A stretch of DNA of 64,000 nt from contig NC_092191.1 of NCBI RefSeq assembly GCF_043641665.1, positions 2,242,001 to 2,306,000 on the forward strand, given 5' to 3'. Source of the DNA: Enoplosus armatus (taxonomy: Eukaryota; Chordata; Actinopteri; Centrarchiformes; Enoplosidae). The position numbers and the translations under genes are program-made. Shown piece after piece: positions 14,247 to 26,925 of this stretch. The stretch's first letter is position 1. The number at the start of each line of letters is the position of its first letter. The notes under the pieces are model-generated. The model saw only the letters and a list, made by a program, of their open reading frames with translations. It was not told the origin of the DNA and searched no databases.

Positions 14247-17200
14247 TCTCGCTCCCTGATCAGCACCATTTCCTCTCAATCCAGCAGACTCCCCGGGGAG
14301 CACAGCGACAGATACAGACAGACAGAGAGAGGAGGAAATGGAAAAAAAAGGTTTTGGATGGAGAGAGAGGATTGGACACGACAATTTTCTGCCCCGCGGG
14401 GGTGGACATGCATGGCCGGTCTAATCGGCTAAGGAGGGCGCGACAGGGGGGCACTCTCCACACCTCAGGGGTCAGAGAGCGAAGCAGTGTTTGTGTATGT
14501 GTGTTGTCCCCACATGTGTGCCGGTCTGAGATGTGTTCGACGTGGAGGCCAATCGGGGTTGCAGCGCGTTCAAAGCCGTTCAATCCGGCATCGAGCCCTT
14601 TGTGTCGCTTTAAAGCCACTTAAAATGCCACCAGGGAGGATGAGAAAGAGCGGAGGAGTGCAAGAAAGAGGGACAAAGTCATAAGTCCTGACTTTAAATA
14701 ACCTTCAGATGTTTTCAGTTTGGTTTTTTTTCCTGGAAACTAATTTCCTCAACATTGTTTTCAAACCTGGTTTTACTGATTCAAGCGTAACAATAATGTC
14801 GCAAGATTTTGCCCTCAAAATGTAAAATGTTGCCTAAATAAATGAGGAAAAAGTGGAAAAACTTGATCTGGAGGGTTTTCATTAAACATTTTTTACCACT
14901 TTTGTGTTTCTGTTCTCAGCCGACAAGAAGCGATTACATCTCAATTTAATCTTCAATTTTTAGGTACTTTTATTACTTACAAATGTAGAAAGCTAAACCC
15001 AATATGAGATTCAGGATAAGATTTAGATTCCATTGATAAAATTCATACATACATTTACACAGTTTCTTCGCTCTGAACAGAGAAGTATTACAAGTGTAAC
15101 ATCCAGATAATCAGCGTGACAAAGGTCCTGCTGTGTATTGAGATTGGGCCCGCGGCTTTTGTTGATGTGAACAAAGATAGGACAAGCATCGTTCGAAGAG
15201 ATGAGCCTGATATCCGAGTCTAGTGCCTGTGTTTTTCTCTGGTTGTTCAAAGCATTTCTAAAGCCTGAATCTAGCAATAGCAATGTACTGTGTGTGTGTG
15301 TGTGTGTGTGAGCTGTTTCTCCTCCCAGTAAGCTGTGATTTAGTCATTTGCTCGGTTATAAACGAGTCTAAATTTGATTAACAAGTGAACGTTCTTTAGA
15401 CGTGTAGATAATATGTATATTTCAGCATGTAGTTCTCACTGAAACGCAGTTAAAACAACAGTATTGTGTTACCTAGATGTCTAAAGAAGCTGAACTTATC
15501 CAGTGTTCGTGTCCAGCAACGTGTTCAAAATGTCAGCGCGACAGAACGAGAGAGGGTTCACGACAGACAAAAAGAGGGACAGAGAGAGAAGGCTGTTAGG
15601 AGGAAGAGAGAGGGTGAGAGTGATGGAAGTAATGGGCAGGACAGAGAGGCCTGACAGTGAAGACTGTGAGGGACAACGAGGGGAGAGTGGAGCTGAGGAG
15701 GCGGTCTGCAGAGGGATGGAGGGGATTTCTGTTTGCATTCATCCTCCGACCTGCAGCCACATGAGCCTTTAACTTAAGTATCTTACTCAATGGTTTAACA
15801 GGTAAAACCCACAGGATCCTAGGGCCCACCTGTCGGTATATTACCTCACTGACCTTTGAACTGTCTATCCAGCCCTGTCAGGGATCTGTGTGACCCCACA
15901 TCTGATCTAGAAACATCCTCTGTATCTTTCCCTCTGTCTCTTCGTTCTGCTGCACAGACAGACCTCGAAAACAGTTGCTTACATGATTAATCATTTATCA
16001 AAATTGTTGAAGATAATTTTTCTGCAAACTAACACATTTTTCACACATGCTGTTTTGTAGTTTTGGACATTAACGTCTGCATTTTACTTTTCTTCTCACG
16101 CTAAACCTCTAACGAATGTTTATTATTATTTAATTCTTTCCTTTTATAGTTTAACTTGTCTGCTGTCCATCACCACTGCTCATTTAAAACAACAACGTCT
16201 TCTTTTTCTCAGAGTAGATTGTGTTTTCATGCCTTGCTTGCTGTCCACCAGTGAATCACTTGCTTATTTCGATGGGGAATTTTCACTTTCCCACGACTGT
16301 GATATCGTTCCTCTTCGTTCAGAACAGAAATTCAGTGAAAGCTGTTCGAGAACTCAGTTTCAGAGGAAAGAAGGAGGAAACAAGGGAAGATTTTGGCTCA
16401 ATTTCCTGTGGCCTCGCACAATTTATCTATCATGCTGCTGTAGCAGTAACCCTCACCTATAAATGCTGCTCAATTGACCACTTTGTTCATCCAGGGGACA
16501 AAAATGGGACGACTGTTACAACAACTGTTTGTTTGAAGCGAGTGCAAGAGACAAAAGGAGAGGAGGAAGGAAGCTGAGAGGAGATGAAAGGAGGAGTGAG
16601 GTGAGACTGACACTTTGTCTTCTCCTGAAACGAAACCATCCTCTTTTCTCTGTTTGTTACCTTTGATGAATGGAAAGAGAAAGACAAGCAGACAGAAGGC
16701 ACGGAGGTGCAGCGTAAAGTGACCTTGCCTGAGTTTCCTTTCCCTCTTTGTTTTTCCGTAAAATAAATCTCCTCGGTTAAAGGCAACTTTCTCGTCTCTC
16801 TCTCGCAGTTACATGATGTCACATTGACCAGACGTGAGCTCGTTCTTTTCTTCTGTTCGACAGAAAGAACCAACACGAGGACAGATTCACCTGCTTTACT
16901 TACGCACACAGACGTTGCTGCTGCGGCTCTACAGTGACGTTAGCTGTGGTCGTCAGGTTTACACAGGAGAGTGGGAATAGTCTGGAAATCCTTGTACAGA
17001 TAGATTTGGTGGATTGAAGAAGCATCAAATATGCAGCTTTGAGACGTAAATCACCTGCAAAGCAACACTTGGATGACAGCATACAGACTTTGGACGTGTA
17101 TGTAGACATACATGAGGAGGGGGCCGCTGGTGTTGATGTGATTGGACATCTGTATCAGTGTGACTGGATGTTACTCAGCTGATCTGAGACGTCAGCACCT

Positions 17201-17978
17201 GGATTACAGAAACCTTTGTGGTCTTTGTATTAGTTAATAAGAGGACGATGCAGTCGGGTCTTTCTTTTTGCTTTTACTCATGGAAAAAATGTTTGTGATC
17301 ATCGTTTGATTGTTTATCAAGAAGCTCTATAAAAATCGACATAAAAAAAGCTTTAAATGAACTAAAATGGAAACAGGAGGCCTTACGTTTCTACACAGGT
17401 CATCAAATCCTCATCGGACTCGTAGGTTGTTAATATTAGATTTCACACCCCTCCTTTCAAAACCTGGTCTCCACCTTTCCTGTGGAAAATCTTTTTGCAT
17501 GAAATAATCTGGTAGAATGAATAGAAGAACTGTAACTCAGTTTTACTGCTCCGGCTTCATTTGGCTCTCACCAAAGATGGCACCAAACCCCTAAAAGCCT
17601 GCACGGTTAAAAACAAGACTTTCTGGATTATTTCCAATAATTCTTTATAGAAGGACTGAAATTGTTCAGTATTGCCAAGTCGCCAATTTCAACATTGCAC
17701 ACAGTCAGCAAAAACTGTTGTCTGGGCTTAAGTGGCACTTGATATTTAAAATATAAATAAAAGGAGAGAGAGAACCTCTGTTCTCCTCGGCTCTACTTAG
17801 TGGCTGTCAGCTGAGAAAGCTTTTATACTGGACAGACAGCTCAGCAGGATTTTACTATTGACTTAAATTCCTACCTGGACTCCACCCACCTGACTCTCCT
17901 GTCTAACCCTACTAACCTCTCTGCCCACCCCTCTTTTTTCTCCTCCGTTCATTTCTATCTCTCTTAATTGTCACTTCA

Positions 17979-18000
17979 GCTCTCTCTCTCTCTGTCTCTC

Positions 18001-18067
<67 letters not shown>

Positions 18068-18072
18068 GTCTC

Positions 18073-18113
<41 letters not shown>

Positions 18114-18156
18114 GTCTCTCTCTCTGTCTCTCTCTCTCTGTCTCTCTCTCTGTCTC

Positions 18157-18200
<44 letters not shown>

Positions 18201-18354
18201 TCTCTCTGTCTCTCTGTCTCTCTCTCTGTCTCTCTCTCTCTGTCTCTGTCTCTCTCTCTCTGTCTCTCTCTCTGTCTCTGTCTCTCTGTCTCTCTCTCTG
18301 TCTCTCTCTCTCTGTCTCTCTCTCTCTGTCTCTCTGTCTGTCTCTCTCTCTCTC
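17979..18354 (+). repeat. 376-bp (CT)n/(CTGT) compound microsatellite
   Basis: An almost pure (TC)n array, broken regularly by single G bases to give tctctgtctc units. It is open in several frames, giving Ser-Leu-type repeats on + and Arg-Glu-type repeats on -. These are repeat artefacts, not proteins. It is the longest simple repeat in the window. Confidence 0.97.
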
Positions 18355-18486
18355 ACTTACTGTGATTAGGTTGGGAAAGCAGCCAAAGAAAGCTCTTATA
18401 GCTGTCACATCACCCTGGCTCTGCTTCATCATTTACTCACACACACAAATATATGCTGGCACAAACACAACACACAAAGAGTCAGG

Positions 18487-18488
<2 letters not shown>

Positions 18489-18553
<65 letters not shown>
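18489..18553. repeat. (CA)n microsatellite
   Basis: About 32 uninterrupted CA units, 135 bases after the (CT)n array. It begins a cluster of dinucleotide arrays extending to about 21 kb. Confidence 0.97.
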
Positions 18554-18555
<2 letters not shown>

Positions 18556-19474
18556 AGACTTCACTGCTGTTAGATTTGTCATTTTGCAAAGCAGCCTGTT
18601 ACCCATTGAGATCAAATGATCCAGTGTGTTATGTGTGGGGGGGTCGACCTGCTAATGGAAATGTACACAAAGCTCTGTGTGTGTGTGTGTGTGTGTCTCA
18701 AATCGGTTTTGAAAAATTATTTTTCTTTTACTGTCAAAACCACAAACATGCTCAATGAAGCATTTTGAGGTTTCCAAACGTAAACGCAGGTTGCAAACAT
18801 AACATTGAGAAAGTTGAGATCATATCAAGCGATATACAGCGTCTGCCCCGTCCCACCGTGTCGTCCTGTGGAGGTCTGACCTGCAGTTCTGGCTGTGGCC
18901 ACTAATCGCTGCAGAGAGAGGAGGTTCTGCTGCAATGCATAAAGTCACAAAATGTAATGCATTGCAAGTTTCAGAGCATTAAATAAGTCTTTGAAGATGT
19001 TTAATAAGGTAGGAAATGCATTCAACATATTCGTTAGTCCTGAAGGACACACACACGTCGCTTTAGTGAGAAACGACAAACCCTGTTTGTTGTTTTGTAC
19101 CTCAGGTTTTCATCTTTTTGTGGTTTTCACTTTTACTAAAAATATGAACTGAAATGATGCTTTAGGCGTTACCTGCTGTTTGTCTTCAAATGTATGTATT
19201 GTTTTGTTTGTTTGTTTGTTTGCCAGAAGCGTTGGTCTTTTTAATCTAAGTTCAAATCATGATGAAATGTATTATTCTTTTGTCTTCAAGCTTATTCTTT
19301 TGATACTTGAGTGTCTGCTCCTAACAGCAGACACTTAAAGAGCTTTACTTGACTGAATGCTCTGCAGGTATCTTTACTCCGTGTGAATTTTAATGACCTT
19401 TAACAGAACTAACTCGTCATTTCCTGGAGGAAATAGTGTCTCGTAAACATGATGTAATGTAAACATGATCGTGA

Positions 19475-19529
19475 GTGTGTGTGTGTGTGTGTGTGCACCG
19501 TAGATCAAAGAAACTAGTGGATTGTAACT

Positions 19530-19556
<27 letters not shown>
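19475..19556. repeat. (GT)n and (CA)n arrays in inverted arrangement
   Basis: A (GT)10 array at 19475-19495 is followed, after about 34 bases, by a (AC)13 array at 19530-19556. The two are complementary in the same strand, so a single-stranded DNA or RNA copy could fold into a stem of about 20 bp with a short loop. Confidence 0.85.
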
Positions 19557-19561
<5 letters not shown>

Positions 19562-19872
19562 AAGTGAGTTGCTGTTGCTTGGGAACCACGCTGACAGTTG
19601 CCACCATGAAGTAAATAAATAAGAAAGTGAGCATTAGTTATTTGTGCGTGTCACAACTTCTGTTACGGTGACGAGGGAACATGTGCGTAATTTCAGTGCC
19701 AACAAACACCTGTTATTCATTTTGTTTCATTTCTCTCTTCCCCATTTTATTCTCTTCATTCTCTCACCAAAACAATCCTAAACAGAACAATGACTCATTG
19801 TTTTGTCTGTGTATTATCTCAATCAGGAGAAAGGGGGCTTGCTAATAGGAAGTTCTAGTTCCAGAGTCAGTT

Positions 19873-19875
19873 TGT

Positions 19876-19961
<86 letters not shown>
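19873..19961. repeat. (TG)n microsatellite, about 89 bp
   Basis: More than 40 TG units with one early interruption. It lies 128 bp from another long TG array at 20090. Confidence 0.97.
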
Positions 19962-19964
<3 letters not shown>

Positions 19965-20087
19965 TAGTTAGTAGGGAATTCATCATTTCCTGACACTCCG
20001 AAAACACTAAACAAACAGGGAGCCTCCAGCCTCTAATTATGCCGTACGCTCCAGCACTTAAACTTATTAGCACCGGAGGGGATGTTT

Positions 20088-20089
<2 letters not shown>

Positions 20090-20147
<58 letters not shown>
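20090..20147. repeat. (TG)n microsatellite
   Basis: About 29 uninterrupted TG units. Together with the arrays at 18489, 19475 and 19873 it makes 18.4-20.2 kb the most repeat-dense part of the window. Confidence 0.97.
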
Positions 20148-20149
<2 letters not shown>

Positions 20150-21930
20150 CAAGGTGGTCCAAGTGCTGTGTTGTGTTAAGCTGATAACTACTTTGATAGC
20201 AGCGTGTTGATGTGCCCTCTAATTACTCTGCATACATGCCGGCTGGGTGGTTAACATGCTGCTATATTTCATTATTTTATCCAGTTTTAAAATGTTGGAC
20301 AGTTGGGTTCAGACCCGCGGAAGATTTTTGAGTATTTAAAACTGAAGGTCACCCATTAGTAATTAAACATTTGGACAGCCATGTTGTTGTTGTAAACCTT
20401 TATTTACAGTTATTAAGCACAGATGGTCTTTTTCCCCCGACAGTGACCCGCTTTCTATTTCATTATTTTAAGTGTGTTTAATATTCTTCCACGTTTGTAT
20501 TCCAAAAAAAGAAATGAGGAAAAAACAGAGCAAACATAATCTAGACAGCAATTAAATTTCCTTCAAAACACATGATGATTTAGGTCTAGATAAACATAAT
20601 TTCAATGAGTCAGATGTGCAGAGCAGCAACACATTCAAACACAATAACTGCACATTATATCTGAGCTTTTTGTATTCACATCTCGGTAAGCCCCGCTGAT
20701 GTGTGTAAACTGTTATGCCGATTTGTCGTGTCAACAGGAAATTCCCAAAGTATAAGTGTCATTTGAGGCTTACAGTTGTCACATGACCCGACAGATGAGC
20801 TCATCACTCAGAGCCGAGAGGAAGGATCAGAGGGATCAGAGACAATGAAGGAAAAGGGAAAACTAGTCAAGGAGAGGGAGAGAAATGTATGATGGGGAAG
20901 GAACAGATGGAGGGACAAGCTGGGGAGCCCTTTTTGTGCATATACATACTGTGTACAGTGTGTGTGTGTGTGTGTGCACACCTCCCTCCCCCACAGACCA
21001 CAGTCATGAACAGGGTCTATCTCTGTGACCTCTGTGGTCCAGAGTGGCTGAAGAGTCAGACCTGATCAATGACTCAGTGACTCTCCTCCTTGTTGTGTGT
21101 TCAGATGTAAGGAAACACCATCCCAGCCGTTAAATATTATGATGCAGACAGAAAGACACGCTGCATACAGCCAGTCCCAAAGGCAAGGTTTCATTCTCAC
21201 TTTCTCATTAACTAACTTATGTTATCTCCTGTACAAGAGAAACCTGTTTCGACCATGCTGAACATTGCCCTTTCGCAAGAAAGCAACTTTTAGAAACATG
21301 GAAACAAAATCCAGCTGCTCAAATACACACAGCCGGCAGTCTCGTATAATTGTTACTTGACTGGAGTGTCTTCTGTGGGTGGGATATGAAGGAGAAAAGC
21401 TGTCATTTTGTCTTCCGAGACGTAAACAGTCTTAAAAACCTGCATGTGACTGATGCTGATGTCTAAACGTGTGTTTTTGCACACTTACCTGGAGAGACAG
21501 ACGGAAGGATCTGTCTACATTAGCTGCACAGCAGGCGGAGCTCCACAGGCGGCCAGTCAGCCTGCCTCCCCCAGCTGGGAGCTTTGATCATGGGGTAGGT
21601 GGCAGCGGGGACCTGGAGAGTGTGAGCTCTGGCTGTTTGGGTATCTGTTACATCCTCCTAGACCGACTAGCTGCTCCGATAGCTTGATATAAGCCTTGTG
21701 CACCTTCCCATACACACACACACATAAAACACACTCACACACACACTGAAGCTAGTGGTCTCACCTCCGTCAGCTGACACATTTCTGATGTTTAATTTGA
21801 TGTAATTTGGCTTTACTTCGTGCCGCAAACTACGTATTCTTTTGTGTCTTGTCACTCATTTTTCTTTCCAGCGTGTGCTCAGTGTGTAGTTGTTGTTTAT
21901 GCTTTGTGTATGTGTTTCCTGTGTGTGCAG

Positions 21931-22045
21931 GCAGTGCCAAAGCCCATAGCCATGGAGCCGTGTTGGGGGAGCAGAGCAGGTGTCCTGACGGTGCTGCTGT
22001 ATCTGCCCAGAGTCCCGTCTGGAATACCTCCACCAGGACAGTCTG
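21931..22045 (+). CDS. atrnl1: atrnl1 penultimate coding exon (attractin-like 1 cytoplasmic tail)
   Basis: This 115-base exon encodes 38 codons plus the first base of a glycine codon. The product reads AVPKPIAMEPC, then LTVLLYLPRVPSG, then IPPPGQS. The PKPIA-EPC and PPPGQSG motifs are hallmarks of the cytoplasmic C-terminus of attractin and attractin-like 1. These are single-pass membrane proteins with large CUB/EGF/kelch/PSI ectodomains; attractin-family members act in melanocortin signalling and myelin maintenance. The acceptor is tgtgtgtgcag and the donor is G|gtatga. The exon ends in phase 1, which matches the phase of the next exon. Two AG acceptors lie four bases apart (gcaggcag). I chose the first because its phase-0 reading keeps the spacing I remember for the mammalian protein. 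No intact neighbouring exon was found upstream. Confidence 0.93.
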
Positions 22046-22947
22046 GTATGATTCACACAAACACACACAGACGGACGAGTACGCAACATATAGAATGTGT
22101 TATTTCTGCTCTTCTTTCGGTCAGATGTTTGTTAATCTGCCCCAAACGAGCAGTCAACGTTTTTTGAGAAATGATAAATCTCTAAGGCTGCACAGTGGTG
22201 GAAACTACATCGAGTACCTGAAGCTTCTGCGTGCATGCTGTTGCACATTTTGTTGTCATCCGCGTTGTTTTTAACTTGTATGGTGCCATATTTCCCTAAA
22301 CTACTTCTGCAGTGTTGTGTTTGGTTTTGGGGAGGATTGCCTTCTCATTTGATGACAGTTTCTTTGTGTGCTTGGCGTATATTGTCCCGCGAGGTGGTGT
22401 GCAGTAATCTGCTTTTTATAGGGAAAAAAAGTGCTACCTCAATCACATTTTATGCTGATGATTTGAAAAGGCATGTTGTGCATAATGACCAGCTGCAGTG
22501 GCTGCCACTATCAGCAGACAGTATTTACGGCCAACTGTCGGACACAGCTAATGTGACATTTTATGATGAAGTGTAACAAATTTCAACTCTCCTTGTGGTG
22601 ATTTCTCCAGTTTCATTTGATTGTCGCTGTTGTTGTAAACTGTCAGCTGTCTCTGATGCATGAAATCCCACATCTTCATCATTGCAGGCTCACATAAAAA
22701 ACACAGTCCACACCGTTTGTGATCCTTTTACAAGTCGGAACTGTTTTCAGCAGCTCAACGATGTCTAAAAAGACTCCAGATGTAGCGTACGGTGCTTCTT
22801 GTGTTCCTTGCGGCGGCTTCCCATCAGCGCTCATGTAGAACAGGCTCTGGCAGTTTAAACAAAAGCAGTGTAAACACAGTAAAATGTGATGGCATCCAAG
22901 GCGTCATCAAAAGTGTCTGGATGTTTCCCGGCACTGTCATCATTAGG

Positions 22948-23012
22948 AACGGCCTGCAGCCGAGCAGACGGCTGTTTTATAGTCCAGAGGTGACACGTTC
23001 AATCCCTGCAAG
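22948..23012 (+). repeat. Possible tRNA-derived SINE head
   Basis: The stretch has a B-box-like cgttcaatccctgc at about 22997-23010. Before it is an A-box-like gcagccgagcagacgg, and between them ttatagtccagaggt resembles a decayed anticodon arm and variable loop. It does not fold into a good full cloverleaf, so it is not called a tRNA gene. It could be a worn SINE or coincidence. Confidence 0.25.
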
Positions 23013-26000
23013 TCATAACTTCAGTCAAGACAGACCGAAGAGTGTGTTCTTCAACCTGTGAGTACCCGTTTAATGCCTAAAATGTGAATGTGGAGGTTAA
23101 TCCCTTATCTTAATTTCCTGTAGGTACTGTAGCAATCATCTCTACAATCACACAACTTCGTTATTGTACGTTGTTATTGGGAGGTCACTGTCGGCCTGCT
23201 AACGGTTGATTTGGTGCTCTGCAGCAGGTCAAAGCCCTTGAGCAATGCCAGGTTTATCTCTTCCACTTGGGGATCAAACTGCCGAAGTTTGTAACTCAGG
23301 AGAGAAGACAAATCAAACAAACAGTCATCCTCTCGAGCCGTATGTTCAAGCACAAGCATCTGCCTTTTTGCTATAACCAGCTTTTGGTGCTGACGTGATT
23401 TGTTGATCTGCAGAAAATGACTTGAAATGTTTGACATTCTGTCAAGTGTGTTTATTGACAAAAGTAATTTACTGGTCGTAGCTTCAGATTTTCTGCTTTT
23501 CTCTGTTTTATATCTTTGTTACTTGAATATCTTTGGGTTTTAAAGTGCTCCGGGAGGTTGTGATTGGCTTCCTGCTGGATGGCGGTTCTACTTAACTCTT
23601 AAACTCCACTAAATAAATGCAGAAAGCAGAAAAAAACAACACAGGAAAGTGGCAACATGACAGGAATGTAAAAATTTATAGCATGTTTAAAATCAAAGTG
23701 TTTTTATATTGTGACACCAGTATGTTCTTACGCTCATCATCAGCGTGTTGTTCACAGTGATATAATGAATTATTCAGAAAAACTCTTGACATATGGCATC
23801 TTTTACAGGAGGTCTGATGTGGTTAGACCTGCCTGGTTTCCTTCCAACACTTACTGTTGGATCAATTGTTCCCCTAAATGAGACATCCTGACTTTCCACA
23901 GTCTGAGCTCATGTTGCTTCTATAGACGGACGACATGCGATATCCCCCACTCGCTCCAGCCCACCACCACGCGGCTGGAGAGATCGCTGAAAAGACAGCA
24001 GCACTTCCTCACCGAGGCCTGAAGCGTTGTGCTTCGTCAGCAAGAGGCCAATCTTCTCTCCCTCCAGCTCATCTTCCACCTCAGTCCGCCCCTCACATGT
24101 ATACATTTAGTCTCCCAGACCTTTCTCTCTTCTCCCCTGCAGCTTTTTGGAGACTGCTGTCAGTCTGTTGGTGGTTTTGGTCTTTACAAAGTGGACTGTA
24201 TGTAACTGGAGCAGGTGTGAGAAGCCTCTGTTCCTCCAGGCAGGAAGCAAAGCCTTCAACAGGACGAGTGGCTGACAGAGGAAACGAGCGGAGCAGACGG
24301 AAAATGAAGCACTTTGCATGAAAGCATTTTTCTCAAGCTAGAAGAATCTTTACGTTGAAGCCTTTAAAACACGGCAACAGTAACTGTAGTCTGATACAGA
24401 GGAGGGACACGGGAATGAAAAGTGTCAGTGTGTGTGAGAAGAGAAAGTGAAAGCTTGCTACACCCAGAGTTAGCCCAAAACAGCTAAAAGTGTGGAAATA
24501 AAGAAGGCACAGAAAATCTCTACTTTATGTTGAGCTAAATCTCAAAAATAGGTTTGCTTTAGTTGCAAATGTTGAGTTTAGGCAGCCTGAATTTAGGGGC
24601 CTTATTTTCATATTTCCATCATTCCAGTTGTTGTTATTACATTTTACACACCAACCCTAATCAGTACACAAGCGGTCAGACAATCACAACAGTGACACAG
24701 GTTTACAACATAATACATTTGTACCTCATCCTCTATAATGAAAGGTGAGCTTACTTGTGCTTCATCCACAAACATACGGCAACCTGCTTTGTAGTGATGT
24801 CGCAGCATCCTTGGATTTTATAAATTAACTTGTTGATTAACATGTTGACATTAGGAACAAAGACCAAACAACAACAAAAAGGTATTCCCACACAGTGAAT
24901 AGTTGCTGCACAGATTGGAGACATTCAGTAATTGTTCAGTTAAAGGTTAAAATGAGCATTTGAGCTGCTGTTGATGCAGTGCAATGATCAATGCCTTCTT
25001 TCCAGTCTTTTAAATTTGAACTGTTAGGCCAATAATGGGGAACAAAAGTGAAAATCCATCACGCTGATTACACTTGAATCTGGGATCTGTATTTGTTGAT
25101 TTTAGTTTTGGTCAGATTTATGTGATTTTATGTGAATAAAACTAATAACCCAGAAGTAAGAACTGAATGTCCCAAATCTTTGAAGAGGATTAGAGCTCTC
25201 CATTGGCTCAAAACCCAAACCTGAATCTGTCCCGTATCTCTTGAAGACACAAACTGGCTGAACCTTAAACTGGAACCGACACCAGGAACTATACTTCTGC
25301 TTTATTTAATCCAATACTGAGCAGTTGCTCCCCAGACTAAAGCAACATATTGTCTGTTTATATTGACATTACATTTGAAATTAACCAAACAATTGCAACT
25401 CTACACTGTCGGTAACTGTCAGGTTTAGGTCACGTAGCAGAACTCTAACAAGGATACTCCTTTTTCATCACAACTGATTGGACATTGGCAGAAGTCTGGC
25501 GCTGCAGTTTACCAGTTAAAGGACATTTAAATTGCTTAAAGACAGTGTCGATGTGTCAGAGTGAAAGTACTGTTATTTCACTGGTGGTTTTCGTGTTCAC
25601 CACCTCACAATACCTGATGTTTTGGGCATTAGCTCGTCACAGCATCGGCAGACTAATTATCCAATGAGAGGCTTGTCAGTTGTAGTCAGGCTGCTCTCAG
25701 GGGGACGTCCAGGCTCTTCTGTTGTTTTTCTCGTCAAATCAATGAAATAGCTGACGCTGTTAGCAGCGTTTGAAGCCTTGAGTCGATGGTTGTGTCTTTG
25801 GGTCTGTTTGTGGAGTAATCAGAGAGTCAAGATCACAGTAATCGCACACACAATCACAAGCAATGACGTACATGAAAACACGCAAACACACATGATACAA
25901 CTTCAAAAACACCAAGGAGCAGATAAAAGGTATAAAAAAAAAATGTAAAAAAAACTCGCCCACCCGTCATCCATCCCCAGTCTCTCGCTCCTCTCCCCCC

Positions 26001-26684
26001 TCCATCCTCCCACCCCTCTGCTCCCTAGAGAGGCTCTCGGCATAGGGTCAGACAGCAGTCCTCCATTGATGTTAGCATGTATGAACGTGAAGTCACTGCA
26101 GGCTAGCTCCGCCCACCCTCGGTGGGAGATACTTCAAGAGGAATCGTCGATGAGCGAGCCTATTTTAGCTTGCCTTTCCTCGCGCTGTCTTCTCTTTCTT
26201 CTCTTTGTTTTCTTCTTGTCCTCCTTTGCTCTGCTCCCCCGAGGTGTTACCATCAACTGACCCTTCGTATGTAAGAGGGAGAAAAAGAGAAAGCACCAAT
26301 GTTGGTTTCAGAAGAGGAGGGAAAAAAAAGACTGCAGCCTTACAATTTAGTTTCTCAGCTGCCAATTTCTCAACCCATATTCTCTGTATTTTTCGTTCTT
26401 TTTCTCTTTCTGTATCGTTCTAGAACTTTTTCTTCAGGCCTCAGACCAAGAGTGTGGCATTTTGGGTAAAAAGTGCCCAGTTTGTGCTTCAAAGCGGCCA
26501 CACTGAGATTAGCTCCCGGCGCCACAACCTCCAAACAGAAAACACCTGGATGACTTGGGGCTGCATAAGAAGCTGCTGTCTCACCTCTCAACATCCACGC
26601 TCCAGAAAAGAAACATTTTGGCCGTCGTACCGATGCAGTGCATCCAGCGCGTGCTACAGTAAGGGCCGCAGATGACCTGCCGCG

Positions 26685-26925
26685 TCCTCAGTTTGACTGA
26701 CAGGTGGGGAGTGAAACATGAAGTGAAGAGTGACGGTTCGATGGAGCTTAGGCAGGTTGGTTTAGCACCAGCAGTAATGTGGGAGTTGTTGACCGTCGTG
26801 ATGAAGAGCGAGCCGAGTCTGAGGGCAAAGCTCTTGATTCACCTGTCAATCTACGTTCCAGCCCTCTGCTGTGGTCGTAAGCTCTTAGTAGTGACCAAAT
26901 AAAATGACAATGGATGGATAGATGT
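26685..26925 (+). mobile_element. LINE fragment, C-terminal ORF2 region with ATGG tail
   Basis: One + frame ending at 26902 reads SDGSMEL, AAVM-like PAVMWELL, TVVMKSE, LRAKLLIHLSIYVPALCCG and LLVVTK before a stop. This follows the order of a very common teleost LINE reverse-transcriptase C-terminal region (KAKLSIYQSIYVPTLTYG-type motif). It is followed at once by aaatgacaatggatggatag, the degenerate ATGG tail typical of such elements. The fragment is short, diverged and not functional. The exact clade is not decided here. Confidence 0.75.

Larger units (their letters stand above)
1..21930 (+). other. atrnl1: atrnl1 intron upstream of the penultimate coding exon
   Basis: This stretch is read as the intron before the exon at 21931, which has a canonical acceptor. 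The expected upstream exon would encode the juxtamembrane cytoplasmic part of attractin-like 1. I looked for it by eye in the + frames and did not find it, so it probably lies left of the window. The intron holds simple repeats, pyrimidine tracts and LINE fragments, listed separately. Long stretches such as 1-2900, 3600-6600, 8200-9000, 12400-13250, 14700-17900 and 20150-21900 show nothing I can name apart from short microsatellites. Open frames in it lack family resemblance and splice context. A lineage-specific nested gene or non-coding RNA cannot be excluded. Confidence 0.65.

Noticed and set aside
16221..16577. 118-codon + strand frame
   Set aside because: No homology that I recognise, and an alternative frame is also open; intronic position in atrnl1.
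17968..18432. Open frames of 126 to 153 codons on both strands
   Set aside because: They are translations of the (CT)n array, open in several frames with dipeptide repeats.
23935..24321. 128-codon + strand frame
   Set aside because: No recognisable domain, no conserved motif and no partner exon; probably chance in a GC-richer intron stretch.
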